Shown: piece by piece, positions 36,188 to 45,868 of the stretch | Position numbering within the stretch: position 1 is the stretch's first letter | How the letters are laid out: every line of letters starts with the position of its first letter | Made by a program: the position numbers and the translations under genes | Notes under the pieces: model-generated | Databases searched by the model: none | Seen by the model: only the letters and a program-made list of their open reading frames with translations | What the model was told of the DNA's origin: nothing | DNA from: CBDCUE01 sp965222515 | Lineage (GTDB): Bacteria > Pseudomonadota > Alphaproteobacteria > Rickettsiales > JABIRX01 | DNA length: 64,000 nt | Direction: 5' to 3' | Assembly: GCA_965222515.1 (NCBI GenBank) | Contig: CBDCUE010000006.1 | Span: forward strand, 1 to 64,000

Positions 36188-37992
36188 ATGGAAAGCTTAG
36201 AATTACCTATTTCAAACTTACAAACAAACAAAGCAAAAAACGATAATTTAACTACATTTGGTAAAGCTACTTTGCAAGATAGATATTTGGTTAAAGGAGA
36301 AGATTTTCAAGATTTATTTATGAGAGTTGCAAAATATTATAGCGATAATGAGCAGCATGCAGAAAGAATTTATAATTATATATCTAATTTATGGTTTATG
36401 CCTGCTACTCCAGTTTTGAGTAATGGAGGTTTGGATAGAGGTTTGCCTATTTCTTGTTTTTTAAATGAAGTAAATGATTCTTTGGATGGTATTGTGGAAT
36501 TGTGGAATGAAAATGTTTCTTTAGCTTCAAAAGGTGGCGGAATTGGTAGTTATTGGGGTAATGTTAGATCTATTGGAGAAGTTGTGAAAAAAAATGGAAA
36601 AACTTCTGGAATAATACCTTTTATTAAAGTTATGGATTCACAAACTTTGGCAATTTCTCAAGGGAGCTTGAGAAGAGGTAGTGCTGCTGTTTATATTTCA
36701 ATAAACCATCCTGAAATTGAAGAATTTATAGAATTAAGAAAGCCAACAGGAGGAGATTATAATAGAAGAAGTTTAAATTTACATCACGGAGTGGTAATTA
36801 CTGATGAATTTATGAATGCAGTAGAAAAGGATGATGATTGGCATTTGAGAAGTCCAAAAACTAATGAAATTTTATCAACAATGAAGGCAAGAGATCTTTG
36901 GGTAAGGTTGCTGGTTGCTAGAGTTGAAACTGGTGAGCCTTATTTGTTGTTTATCGATAATGTTAATAAGGCTATTCCTGAGCATCATAAAAAATTAGGT
37001 TTAGAGGTAAAAACTTCTAATTTATGTTCTGAAATAACTTTGCCTACTGGAATTGATCATTTGGGTAAAGAAAGAACGGCTGTTTGTTGCTTGTCATCAT
37101 TAAATTTGGAACATTATGAAAAATGGAAAGATGATACTAGTTTTATAGAAGATATAATGAGATTCTTGGATAATGTTTTGGATGATTTTATCAAAAAAGC
37201 ACCTGATTCAATGGCAAAGGCTAAATATTCAGCAACTAGAGAAAGAAGTATTGGTTTGGGGGCTATGGGATTACATTCTTTTCTGCAAAACAAAAGGATT
37301 CCTTTGGAATCTGCTATGGCAAAAGTATGGAATAAAAAGATCTTTGAGCATATTTCTAAAACAGCAGAAGAAGTAAATATTAAGTTGGCAGAAGAAAAAG
37401 GTTCTTGCCCTGATGCTGCAGAAGTAAAAATGAAAAAAAGATTTTCTAACATCACAGCAATTGCTCCAACTGCTAGTATTTCTATTATTTGTGGCAATAC
37501 ATCACCCGGAATTGAACCTTATGCTGCTAATATTTTTACTCAAAAAACTCTTACAGGATCTTTTTCGGTTAAGAACAAAAATTTAGAAAAACTATTGAAT
37601 GAAAAAAATAAAAATAATGACAAAATATGGTCATCAATTTCTAGCAATGAAGGATCTATTCAGCATTTAGATTTTTTGAATGATAATGAAAAAGAAGTTT
37701 TAAAACGGCTCAAGAAATTGATCAAAGATGGATTATAGACTTAGCAGTGGACAGAACTCCATATATCACTCAGGCACAAAGTTTGAATATATTTTTGCCT
37801 AGTGATGTTCATAAAAAAGATTTGCATTCATTGCATTTTAATGCTTGGAAAAAAGGAGTTAAATCTTTATATTATTGCAGATCAACTTCTATTCAAAGAG
37901 CAGAAAAAGTATCATCTTTGGAGCAGAGCAGAATTTTAACAAATAATGCTAATAATGACAATAATTATGATGAATGCCTAGCTTGTCAGTAA
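36188..37992 (+). pseudogene. nrdA: ribonucleotide reductase alpha subunit, frameshifted near the C-terminus
   Basis: Frame one runs to 37738 (516 codons) with TPVLSNGG, PISCFL, ASKGGGIGSYWG, NLCSEITLP and CCLSSLNLEHY, the class I large-subunit active-site cysteines. At 37698-37705 (TTTTAAAA) one base is missing; restoring it gives VFKTAQEIDQRWIIDLAVDR and then the frame to 37992, with YITQAQSLNIFL and a CLAC cysteine pair at the C-terminus, the usual redox tail. Together about 600 aa with no N-terminal ATP cone. Because the gene is essential and nrdB is intact, a sequencing slip is the likelier cause. Confidence 0.88.
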
Positions 37993-38016
37993 AATTAAAA
38001 TAAAAAAGTAAATATT

Positions 38017-39024
38017 ATGATAAAAAAAACAACCTTATTAAATGCACAGCCAATTTACAAACCATTCACCTATCCTTGGGCTTATGATGCTTGGCAAACA
38101 CAGCAAAAAATTCATTGGTTACCAGATGAAGTTCCTCTTGCTGATGATGTTAGAAACTGGAAATATGATTTAACAGAGTCAGAAAGACATTTACTTACTC
38201 AAATTTTTAGATTTTTTACTCAAGCAGATATAGAAGTAAATAATTGTTATATGAAGAATTATTCAAGAATTTTTCAACCGACAGAAATACAAATGATGTT
38301 AGCGGCATTTTCTAATATGGAGACCATCCATATCGCTGCATATTCACATTTGCTAGATACAATCGGAATGCCTGAAACAGAATATAGTGCATTTTTGCAA
38401 TATGCACAAATGAAGGATAAATATGATTATATGAATAAATTTGGAGTGGATACTAAGGAAGATATAGCTCTTACTTTGGCAGTTTTTGGAGGTTTTACTG
38501 AAGGATTACAATTATTTGCATCTTTTGCTATTTTATTAAATTTTCCAAGATTCGGAAAAATGAAAGGTATGGGACAAATTGTAACTTGGTCAGTGAGGGA
38601 TGAGACTTTGCATTGTCAATCAATTATCAAATTATTCAAAACATTTATTAGTGAAAATCCAGAAATATGGAATTCTTCATTAAAAGAAAAAATTTATAAT
38701 GCTTGTGCAACAATTGTTCATTTAGAAGATGCTTTTATTGATCTTTCTTTTGAATTAGGAGATATAGAGGGCTTGACCTCAAGGCAAGTAAAGCAATATA
38801 TCAGATATATTGCAGATAGAAGGTTATTGCAATTAGGCTTGAAAGAAATTTATATGACAGAAGAAAATCCATTGCCATGGTTAGATGAAATGTTAAATGG
38901 AGTAGAGCATGCAAATTTCTTTGAGAACAGAGTAACAGAATATGCCAAAGCTGCCACTGAAGGAGATTGGGATGATGCATTTTCTATGTTTGATAAAAAA
39001 GATCCAGCAAAAAAAGTTGCTTAA
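38017..39024 (+). CDS. nrdB: ribonucleotide reductase beta subunit
   Basis: 335 aa. Helical ferritin-like fold with LLTQIFRFFTQADIEVNN, then the iron/radical set ETIHIAAY: Glu102, His105 and the radical Tyr109. Later ligands are in VRDETLHCQSI. It supplies the tyrosyl radical to NrdA for dNTP synthesis. It lies 24 bases after nrdA. The first ligand motif reads QADIE, differing from the E. coli-type LLDS, as in other NrdB subgroups. Confidence 0.93.
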   Translation: MIKKTTLLNAQPIYKPFTYPWAYDAWQTQQKIHWLPDEVPLADDVRNWKYDLTESERHLLTQIFRFFTQADIEVNNCYMKNYSRIFQPTEIQMMLAAFSNMETIHIAAYSHLLDTIGMPETEYSAFLQYAQMKDKYDYMNKFGVDTKEDIALTLAVFGGFTEGLQLFASFAILLNFPRFGKMKGMGQIVTWSVRDETLHCQSIIKLFKTFISENPEIWNSSLKEKIYNACATIVHLEDAFIDLSFELGDIEGLTSRQVKQYIRYIADRRLLQLGLKEIYMTEENPLPWLDEMLNGVEHANFFENRVTEYAKAATEGDWDDAFSMFDKKDPAKKVA

Positions 39025-39059
39025 TTTATATTCCTAGAATCTAAAGTGATAAATATATT

Positions 39060-39842
39060 ATGAATAATTGGACAGAACTTAGTATAGAATATGCAAACCA
39101 AAGCTCCTATTTAGATGATTTATTTCAGATTTACCCTACAATTCCAGAGGGTATTAGAGATATAGATAAGAACATTTGGAAAAAAGTTGAAACAGAGTTT
39201 AGCAACAAAAATAATGATGCATTAATTAGAGAATTAGTAAAATTAGATCTTTTTCCTATGAAAGATAGTTACATTGCATATCTAAGACGAGATAAAACAG
39301 CAATTACTAGAAACCCAAGAACAGTCAACAGAATTTGCGGAAGACTTTATGAAATGGGGTTGAACAAAATCTTTGAATATTGCAGTGAGCCAAAAGAAAC
39401 TAATCGACAAATAGAACCTATGTTTAAAAATTGGTTAAAAAGAAAATCATTAGGAATAGAACCAGTTAAAATAGAAGATTTTATTGCCAATGATAATGAT
39501 GCAATTTTATTAGCAAGTGATATGGTAATGATGAATTTTGCAAAAAAGCATTTAGGTTACAATCATAATAAAGGTTTTGACTTTGTTGCTCGTTTTAATA
39601 AAAAATATGTAATTGGAGAAGCAAAATTTCTAACTGATTTTGGAGGACATCAAAATGCACAATTTAACGATGCCATAAGTACTATTCAAGAAAAAGGGGT
39701 GAATGAAATTAAGATTGCAATATTAGATGGTGTGTTTTTTATAAAAGGACAAAATAAAATGCACAAGGCATTAAAAGAAACTTACAAGGGTTATAATATT
39801 ATGAGTGCCCTTGTGCTTCGTGACTTTTTATACCAAATTTAA
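39060..39842 (+). CDS. type II restriction endonuclease (PD-(D/E)XK)
   Basis: 260 aa. The N-terminus WTELSIEYANQSSYLDDLFQIYPTIP is followed by charged helices. The catalytic core is near residues 177-197: GFDFVARF..YVIGEAKFL gives Asp, then Glu-x-Lys. It ends one base before a methyltransferase gene, so the pair is a restriction-modification system. I think of the Tsp45I-type enzymes but cannot fix the site. It is inserted between nrdB and tdh, and no matching gene is expected there, so horizontal arrival is likely. Confidence 0.8.
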   Translation: MNNWTELSIEYANQSSYLDDLFQIYPTIPEGIRDIDKNIWKKVETEFSNKNNDALIRELVKLDLFPMKDSYIAYLRRDKTAITRNPRTVNRICGRLYEMGLNKIFEYCSEPKETNRQIEPMFKNWLKRKSLGIEPVKIEDFIANDNDAILLASDMVMMNFAKKHLGYNHNKGFDFVARFNKKYVIGEAKFLTDFGGHQNAQFNDAISTIQEKGVNEIKIAILDGVFFIKGQNKMHKALKETYKGYNIMSALVLRDFLYQI

Positions 39843-39843
39843 T

Positions 39844-40908
39844 ATGAACAATTTATTAATCAAATCTGATAATATAAAAGGGTTAAATTACTTATTAAAT
39901 GAAAAAAATTTAAAAGGTAAAGTAGATTTAATTTATATTGATCCACCATTTGCTACAGGAATAAATTTTACAATCACAGAAGAAAGATCTTCTACAGTTA
40001 GTAAAGAAAAAAATGGAAATATTGCTTATTCTGATAAACTTATAGGTAATGATTTTTTAGAGTTTATTCAGCAACAACTTATTTTGTTAAAAGAATTAAT
40101 GTCCGAACAAGGGTCTATTTATTTGCATATTGATTATAAAATTGGACATTATGTTAAAATTGTAATGGATAAGGTTTTTGGTATTGAAAATTTCAGGAAT
40201 GATATTACTAGAATCAAATGTAATCCAAAAAATTTTAATCGAACTGGATATGGTAATATAAAAGATTTAATTCTTTTTTATTCAAAATCAAAAAAACCTA
40301 TTTGGAATGAGCCAAGAGAGAAATATACAGAAGAAGACCTTGAAAAACTTTTTTCTAAAAAAAACAAGCAAGGCAGAAGATATGCAACTGTTCCAATTCA
40401 TGCCCCAGGGGAGACTGTCAATGGAAAATCAAGTCAAAAATTTAAAGAAATTTTACCGCCTAAAGGAAGGCATTGGAGAACTGATGTTAATACTTTGACA
40501 AAATGGGATGAAGAAGGTTTAATAGAATGGTCTTCTACAGGAAATCCACGAAAAATAATTTTTGCAGATGAAAGAGAGGGGAAAAGAATGCAAGATATTT
40601 GGGAATACAAAGATCCTGCATATCCAATATATCCAACTGAAAAAAACTCTAATTTACTAGATTTAATTATTAGCACCTCTTCTAACGAAGATAGTATTGT
40701 TTTAGATTGTTTTTGTGGATCTGGGACAGCTTTAAAATCCGCTCAAACAAAGAATAGAAAATGGATTGGTATAGATCAATCAGAATATGCAATTAAGGCT
40801 ACAAAAGAAAAGCTTACAATGTTTGAATGGAATCTTTTTAGTAAAAAGGTGATTTATGACTTTATAGAATTACAAGATAACAATATAAACATCGCTATTG
40901 CATCGTAA
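39844..40908 (+). CDS. beta-class DNA methyltransferase of the R-M pair
   Basis: 354 aa from the ATG at 39844 (MNNLLIKSDNIKGLNYLLNE); a longer frame to 39805 overlaps the nuclease and is rejected. Motif IV DLIYIDPPFATGINF comes first (about residues 27-41), LHIDYKIGHYVK follows, and motif I LDCFCGSGTALKSAQ is near 290-304, so the order is that of beta-class N6-adenine or N4-cytosine enzymes. It should protect the host from the adjacent nuclease; the target specificity is unknown. Confidence 0.85.
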   Translation: MNNLLIKSDNIKGLNYLLNEKNLKGKVDLIYIDPPFATGINFTITEERSSTVSKEKNGNIAYSDKLIGNDFLEFIQQQLILLKELMSEQGSIYLHIDYKIGHYVKIVMDKVFGIENFRNDITRIKCNPKNFNRTGYGNIKDLILFYSKSKKPIWNEPREKYTEEDLEKLFSKKNKQGRRYATVPIHAPGETVNGKSSQKFKEILPPKGRHWRTDVNTLTKWDEEGLIEWSSTGNPRKIIFADEREGKRMQDIWEYKDPAYPIYPTEKNSNLLDLIISTSSNEDSIVLDCFCGSGTALKSAQTKNRKWIGIDQSEYAIKATKEKLTMFEWNLFSKKVIYDFIELQDNNINIAIAS

Positions 40909-40985
40909 ATTTTTGTACGAATTATTGTAATGCTAGAAAAGATGTGTTATTATAAGATTTTATCTTTAACTAAAAATAGTATTAG

Positions 40986-41023
40986 ATTGCCATTTACTCA
41001 TAACAACCTTAACCCCCAAAAAA
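40986..41023 (+). repeat. leader repeat copy upstream of tdh
   Basis: AGATTGCCATTTACTCATAA followed by CAACCTTAACCCCCAAAA ends directly before the ATG at 41024. It matches the core of the rpoC and folD leader repeats (AGATTGC..TAACAACCTTAAC). It is preceded by the fragment AAAATAGTATT, which resembles one end of the MITE. Confidence 0.5.
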
Positions 41024-42058
41024 ATGAAAGCATTGGTTAAAACTAAAAGAGCGCTTGGATTAGAATTGCAGGATGTGGAGATGCCTATTTGTGCTCCTTG
41101 TGATGTTTTAATCAAGGTGCATAAAACTGCAATTTGTGGCACTGATCTACATATTTATTTATGGGATGAGTGGGCTCAAAACACGATTAAAACACCAAGA
41201 ATTATTGGTCATGAATTTTGTGGAGAGATTGTTGAAATGGGAATGAATAATCAAGGATATTATAAAATAGGAGATATTGTAACAGCAGAGGGACATATTG
41301 TATCTGGTAATAGTAGAAATGTTAGAACTTCAAATCTTCATTTAGCTAAAGATACTTTGGGCTTAGGTATTCATAGAAATGGTGCATTTGCTGAATATGT
41401 TACAGTTCCTGAAACGAATATTTGGCAACCTAGACATAAAAATTTTGATAAAAATGTGATTGCTTCGTTTGATCCATTGGGTAATGCGGTGCATACTGCT
41501 TTATCTTGGAATTTAGCGGGAGAAGATGTTTTGATAACGGGAGCAGGGCCAGTAGGTTTGATGGCAATAGCAGTTTGTAAATTTGTAGGAGCTAGAAATG
41601 TGGTTATTACTGATATAAATCCATATAGATTAGATATAGCCAAAAAAATGGGAGCTAGCACGGTTAATTTAAAAACAGATTCTCTTAAGCATGTAAGAAA
41701 AGAGCTTAATATTGAAGAAGGTTTTGATATTGGCTTAGAAATGTCAGGTGTTCCATCGGCATTAAATAATATTATAGAACATTTGATACCAGGAGGAAAG
41801 ATTTCTCTTTTAGGATTATTGCCAAGCCATGGAGCAGATATAGATTTTAATAAAATAATTTTTAAAGGTTTATTGTTAAAAGGTATTTATGGCAGGGAAA
41901 TGTTTGATACTTGGTATAAAATGGATGCTTTAATTGAAAAAGGATTAGATATTTATCCAGTTCTTACTGGAAATTACCATTATAGCGATTTTCAAACAGC
42001 TTTTGATACCTTGATTTCTGGAAATGCAGGAAAGTTAATTTTAGATTGGACAGATTAG
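41024..42058 (+). CDS. tdh: L-threonine 3-dehydrogenase-like zinc alcohol dehydrogenase
   Basis: 344 aa. Catalytic zinc ligands are present in ICGTDLHIYLWDEW and IIGHEFCGE, the NAD(P) loop is GAGPVGLMAIAV, and DINPYRLDIAKKMGA and GLLPSHG match Tdh. It would turn threonine to 2-amino-3-oxobutyrate. The structural-zinc lobe, four Cys in ordinary Tdh (EGHI-C..C..C..C), reads Ser94, Ser97, Val100 and Ala108 here, so all four ligands are gone while the catalytic site is kept. No kbl gene is next to it. Confidence 0.85.
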   Translation: MKALVKTKRALGLELQDVEMPICAPCDVLIKVHKTAICGTDLHIYLWDEWAQNTIKTPRIIGHEFCGEIVEMGMNNQGYYKIGDIVTAEGHIVSGNSRNVRTSNLHLAKDTLGLGIHRNGAFAEYVTVPETNIWQPRHKNFDKNVIASFDPLGNAVHTALSWNLAGEDVLITGAGPVGLMAIAVCKFVGARNVVITDINPYRLDIAKKMGASTVNLKTDSLKHVRKELNIEEGFDIGLEMSGVPSALNNIIEHLIPGGKISLLGLLPSHGADIDFNKIIFKGLLLKGIYGREMFDTWYKMDALIEKGLDIYPVLTGNYHYSDFQTAFDTLISGNAGKLILDWTD

Positions 42059-42091
42059 TATATAGTATCAGTTAAAAATCAGTGATTTTCT

Positions 42092-42895
42092 CTACATATA
42101 ATAAATCACATTTCGTGATAATTTTTTGTGAATGACGGTAGTTAGAATTGAGACAATGATTAATAAAGAAAAAAGAGCTATGTGGTCAAAATTATTGGGC
42201 ATTTCTCCGTTGAAAATTATTTTTGTAAAAGGAGTCATTAAAATAGAAAAAGGACTATATTTTAATATTGCTCCAAGTAATCCAGTAATAGATCCTTGTG
42301 GATAGATAACGGGGGTTAAGAACATCAAGGCAGGCATAGCAGCATCTATCAAGGTTTTTATGTCTCTTATATAAGGAAAAAGATAGGCGAGGCAGGTTGC
42401 CATACCTGCTATAATTAGAAAAAATATGGCAAAATATAAGGGAAAAAATATCATAGTAAGATGAAATTTTGCTTCAAAGAAAAAACCGATCACTACAAAA
42501 ATTATTATTAGAGAAATAAAATAAATTCTAACTTGCTTGAATATTTCTACAATTATAAAGGTAGTTTTTGGAATTGGGCAAAGCTTTAAAATATTAGCAT
42601 TTCCTACTATGGCACTAGGGGCCATAGTGATAATCCCAGCTATTAAAATCCATAAAGTAATGTTGGTGGTTAGAAAAAAAGGATAATTGCTGACAGCAGG
42701 AAATCTTGAAATTCTAGAAAATACAACTGCATATACGGCAATTAAGATGAATGGTTTGATGACCATCCAAATATTTCCTAAATAAGACACTCCATATTCT
42801 ACTTTATAATGTCTATTTAAAATGGTAAATATTGATTGCCAGTAATATTTATTAAAAGCAGAGTTTTTTAGAATGTCTATTGAATATTTAATCAT
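42092..42895 (-). CDS. wzm: polysaccharide-type ABC transporter permease (Wzm-like)
   Basis: 267 aa, about six membrane segments in ABC-2 arrangement. The family start is SAFNKYYWQSIFTILNRHYKVEYGVSYLGNIWMVIKPFILI. The C-terminus has ITLDAAMPALMFLTPVIYP-type segments (ALMFLTPVIYPQGSI) and FSPFSILMTPF. It partners the ATPase that ends 4 bases inside it. Such pairs export O-antigen, capsule or teichoic acid precursors. Converges with tdh. Confidence 0.88.
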   Translation of the reverse strand: MIKYSIDILKNSAFNKYYWQSIFTILNRHYKVEYGVSYLGNIWMVIKPFILIAVYAVVFSRISRFPAVSNYPFFLTTNITLWILIAGIITMAPSAIVGNANILKLCPIPKTTFIIVEIFKQVRIYFISLIIIFVVIGFFFEAKFHLTMIFFPLYFAIFFLIIAGMATCLAYLFPYIRDIKTLIDAAMPALMFLTPVIYPQGSITGLLGAILKYSPFSILMTPFTKIIFNGEMPNNFDHIALFSLLIIVSILTTVIHKKLSRNVIYYM

Positions 42896-43629
42896 AATTT
42901 TAAAATTTTATTTTCATATAATTTTATCATTTTTTTTGTTTCTCCAAAATCAATGATTTCTCCTTTTTCCATTAAATAGCATTTATCGCATAAGGATTCC
43001 ATTTCTTTGGTGCTATGAGATACTGAAATGCCAATATCTACATCTTGCCATTTTTTAATCATAAACTTTGTAGATTTTTTAATAAATCCTTGATCTCCTG
43101 TAGCAAATACTTCATCTAATAATAAAATATCTGTTTCTTGAAAAACTCCACAAGAAAAAGCAAATCTAGCAGACATACCGCTAGAATAATTCACTAATGG
43201 TTTGTCGATATATTCTCCTAATTCACTAAACTCAATGATTTTTGCTTCTAATTCTTTTGAATATTGATCAAGATTATTTCTAAAAATAAAAGATAATTTT
43301 ATGTTGTCTCTACCAGTTAAAGTGCTAATAAATTCGGCTCCCAAGCCAACTAAAGGGGTTATTTTTCCAGTAATATTGACCTGACCTTTGCAATGAGGAT
43401 AGGTTCCAATTATGGTTTTTAATAAAGAGCTTTTTCCAGAGCCGTTTTTTCCTAAAATACCAATTCTATCTCCTAATTTTGCTTCAAAATTAATGTCCTT
43501 TAGGATTGGAATGGAGTTTGGTTGAATATTTTTATTATTTTTAAATAAAAGTTTTTCTCTAAGAGAGCCTGCTCTTGCTAAATAATCTATTCCCTGAACA
43601 TAAACATTTTTTAAAACTATAGAAGACAT
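42892..43629 (-). CDS. wzt: polysaccharide-type ABC transporter ATPase (Wzt/KpsT-like)
   Basis: 245 aa. The Walker A is GKNGSGKSSLLKTIIG near residues 59-74, the signature is YSSGMSARFAF near 152-162, the Walker B is ILLLDEVFATGD, and the switch His is in SVSHS. The N-terminal NVYVQGIDYLARAGSLR and length without a C-terminal sugar-binding domain suggest a KpsT-like short type. It overlaps the permease by 4 bases (ATGA) and drives export of a surface polysaccharide. Confidence 0.9.
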   Translation of the reverse strand: MSSIVLKNVYVQGIDYLARAGSLREKLLFKNNKNIQPNSIPILKDINFEAKLGDRIGILGKNGSGKSSLLKTIIGTYPHCKGQVNITGKITPLVGLGAEFISTLTGRDNIKLSFIFRNNLDQYSKELEAKIIEFSELGEYIDKPLVNYSSGMSARFAFSCGVFQETDILLLDEVFATGDQGFIKKSTKFMIKKWQDVDIGISVSHSTKEMESLCDKCYLMEKGEIIDFGETKKMIKLYENKILKL

Positions 43630-43942
43630 TTTTGTTAATGAATATTGTTATTATACTAATTTTCTTCTATTATTATAATAAAAAATAAATTTGCAACAAT
43701 TAACAATTGCGATAAGAAATTTTAATTATCAATGCCTCTATAGGACTGTTTCATTGTAAGCAAGGTTTAGGGCAGTCTTAATTTAAGGACAAGGTTAAAT
43801 CGCTCACCTCATGGACCAGAAATTCTAATATGGAAACTTAATTTGTTATTTTAACCCCAGTTATGCTTTTTTTTAATAAAAAGCCTTGCAAAAAGTTAGC
43901 ATAGACATTTTAATATTTTTTTTAACCTAAATAAAAAAAGCT
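43630..43942. other. intergenic stretch with no gene found
   Basis: No ORF above background on either strand. An AGTTATGCT/AGTTAGCAT pair near 43860-43905 may be IS debris. It marks the border between the housekeeping region and the transposon nest. Confidence 0.4.
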
Positions 43943-44107
43943 ATGCTAGTAAGTGATATTGAACTAATAAAACTATATTGTCAAATAGATGATTTTTGTA
44001 AATTATTTTTTAAGTACTTCAATCAAAAATTAATATCAGAAAAGAGTAGTAAATTAAGGAAAGAACGGAAGGACAGGCTTAAATCTAGTGAGAAATGTGT
44101 ATATTAA
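43943..44107 (+). pseudogene. IS982-like transposase, N-terminal remnant
   Basis: 54-codon ORF: LIKLYCQIDDFCKLFFKYF resembles the start of IS982-family transposases (a CxIDDFCK block). The next conserved block of the family is lost, since the frame ends after RKDRLKSSEKCVY. Only the N-terminus survives and it is too short to be active. The family call rests on this one block. Confidence 0.5.
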
Positions 44108-44253
44108 TATTGTATAATAATAGTAGTTAGTCGCACCTAAATAATTACATTTTTAGTTAAATTAACAATTATTAAATAATAAAAAGTGTGTTTTTTCTTA
44201 AAAAAATACTTTTTATTACAAAAATTACCATTTGGATTTTGGTAAAAAGATAA

Positions 44254-44640
44254 CTATCTATGCAGTTTAACAGCTTTCTTAAGTTTAAATCCCATAGCAG
44301 TTGCTATTGCATTCATATTATCGCCCACTTTCCCTTTAAGATAACATCTTGCCCCCCTTGAGTCATCATTTTTAATATGACCTATCACTGGCTCTATCGC
44401 ATTTCTTCGTTTTTGATATTTCTTTTGCAAAATAGATAATGTTTTCTTTCTTGTTCTTGCCAAAATAACATTTTTATCTTTTATTCCATGACCTTTATAG
44501 CCTTGATCAACATAAACCTCCCTAAAACTCTTGCCACTCAACCTTTCTGCTTGTTCCAAATTAGATTTTAATGTATGTCCATCATACGGATTGTTATCAA
44601 ATGATTTTGCTCCTAAAACAAAATTTGACCTAGTATGATG
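44254..44640 (-). pseudogene. IS5-family transposase, C-terminal remnant
   Basis: The minus-strand frame is open from 44640 to the stop at 44254: RSNFVLGAKSFDNNPYDGHTLK, then VYVDQGYKGHGIK and RNAIEPVIGHIKNDDSRGARCYLKGKVGDNMNAI, the DDE-type C-terminus of IS5-group transposases. The upstream part is cut exactly where the IS3-type element begins (44639), and the missing part is not on the other side, so a deletion went with the insertion. The open frame has no start codon. Confidence 0.75.
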
Positions 44641-44751
44641 AGCCCAAAAAGTTGGACAGGATTTGAGAAAAAATAAGGTAGAATATTTTTTGATTTATTG
44701 GTTAAAAAAAGATTAAAATAATTTTTAAAAACAAAATTAATAATCACAAAA

Positions 44752-45042
44752 ATGTTAAGTAAAAAAATAAGAAAAACCCATAGTAATAGTTTTAAATTTC
44801 AAGTGGTATTGAAATATTTAAAAGGTCAAGTTACGGTATCTGAATTAAGTCAAGAATTTAAGATTAGTAGCTCTTGTATTAATAAATGGGTGAAGCAATT
44901 TAAAGAAGGAGGTAAGGAGATATTTAGTTCAAATAATAACATTGAATTGTCAAATAAAAGCTTAGAAATTTCAAAACTTCATGAGAAAATAGTAGAGGTA
45001 ATAATGGAGAGGGATTTTTTAAAAAAAGTATTGGGGGAGTAG
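44752..45042 (+). CDS. IS3-family OrfA (transposase helix-turn-helix)
   Basis: 96 aa. SFKFQVVLKYLKGQVTVSEL and EFKISSSCINKWVKQFKEGG form the HTH_Tnp_1 domain (residues 11-54), and a leucine-zipper-like C-terminus (ISKLHEKIVEVIMERDFLKK) mediates multimerisation. A run of seven A at the end could serve the usual -1 frameshift to OrfB. It ends 2 bases before OrfB. Confidence 0.85.
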   Translation: MLSKKIRKTHSNSFKFQVVLKYLKGQVTVSELSQEFKISSSCINKWVKQFKEGGKEIFSSNNNIELSNKSLEISKLHEKIVEVIMERDFLKKVLGE

Positions 45043-45044
45043 CT

Positions 45045-45868
45045 ATGGAAACAAGAAAAAATTTTATAAATATAGCACACCCCCATTTTTCTATTAACAA
45101 ACAATGTCAGATATTAGAGGTTGGAAAATCTAGCTATTACTATCAACAAAAGCCCCGAATAATTTCATCAGATTTACTTAATGATATAAGAGAAATATGG
45201 AGTAAGCATCCATTTTTGGTTATAGAAAAATTTCAGTAATGTTATAAAGAATTGGTTATGATATAAGCAGCAAACAGGTTAGAGGTTTGATGAATTATAT
45301 GAGTATTAAAGCCATATACAGCAAGCCAAATACAAGTAAAAGTGATAAAAATAGTTATAAACATCCATATCTTTTAAAGAATATGGATGTTTATAAATCA
45401 AATCAAGTATGGCAAATAGATATAACTTATATAAAAATACCTAGTAAAGGATTTGTGTATTTAGTTGCATTAATAGATGTTTACAGTAGATATGTGGTAT
45501 CATGGGATTTATGTATTGGATTGCAGGTGGAGTTTAGTTTAGATGTGCTGGAGGTTGCTTTATCTAAAGGTAGAGTGCCAGTTATTATTAATAGTGATCA
45601 AGGAGTTCAATATACTTCAAGTGACTGGATTGAAGCTCTTAAGAAAAATGGTATAAAAATTAGTATGGATGGCAAAGGTAGATGGGCAGATAATATTTAT
45701 ATTGAAAGATTTTGGAGGGCTATAAAATATGAAGAAATTTATATTAACCCTCCTGAAACATTGTCAATATTAAGAAGTAATATAGCAAAATATATGTTGT
45801 TTTATAATAATATAAGACCTCATCAATCTTTAAATTATCAAACTCCGTCAGCTATTTATTACAGTTAA
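45045..45868 (+). pseudogene. IS3-family OrfB (DDE transposase), broken
   Basis: The first part (45045-45239) has NKQCQILEVGKSSYYYQQKP, and the rest (from about 45220) has QVWQIDITYIKIPSKGFVYL, SDQGVQYTS and IERFWRAIKYEEIY: the Asp, Asp and Glu of the rve core are all kept. One base is missing near 45218 (KHPF then YGYRKISVML) and a TAA stop sits at the next Tyr codon (about 45240), so it cannot be read through without two repairs. The element can no longer move itself. Confidence 0.85.

Noticed and set aside
37747..37992. 81-aa separate protein after nrdA
   Set aside because: Its sequence is the C-terminus of NrdA, joined by restoring one base at 37698-37705.
43700..43860. A possible tRNA or small RNA in the gap before the IS nest
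   Set aside because: No cloverleaf or T-loop GTTCGA pattern could be built on either strand.
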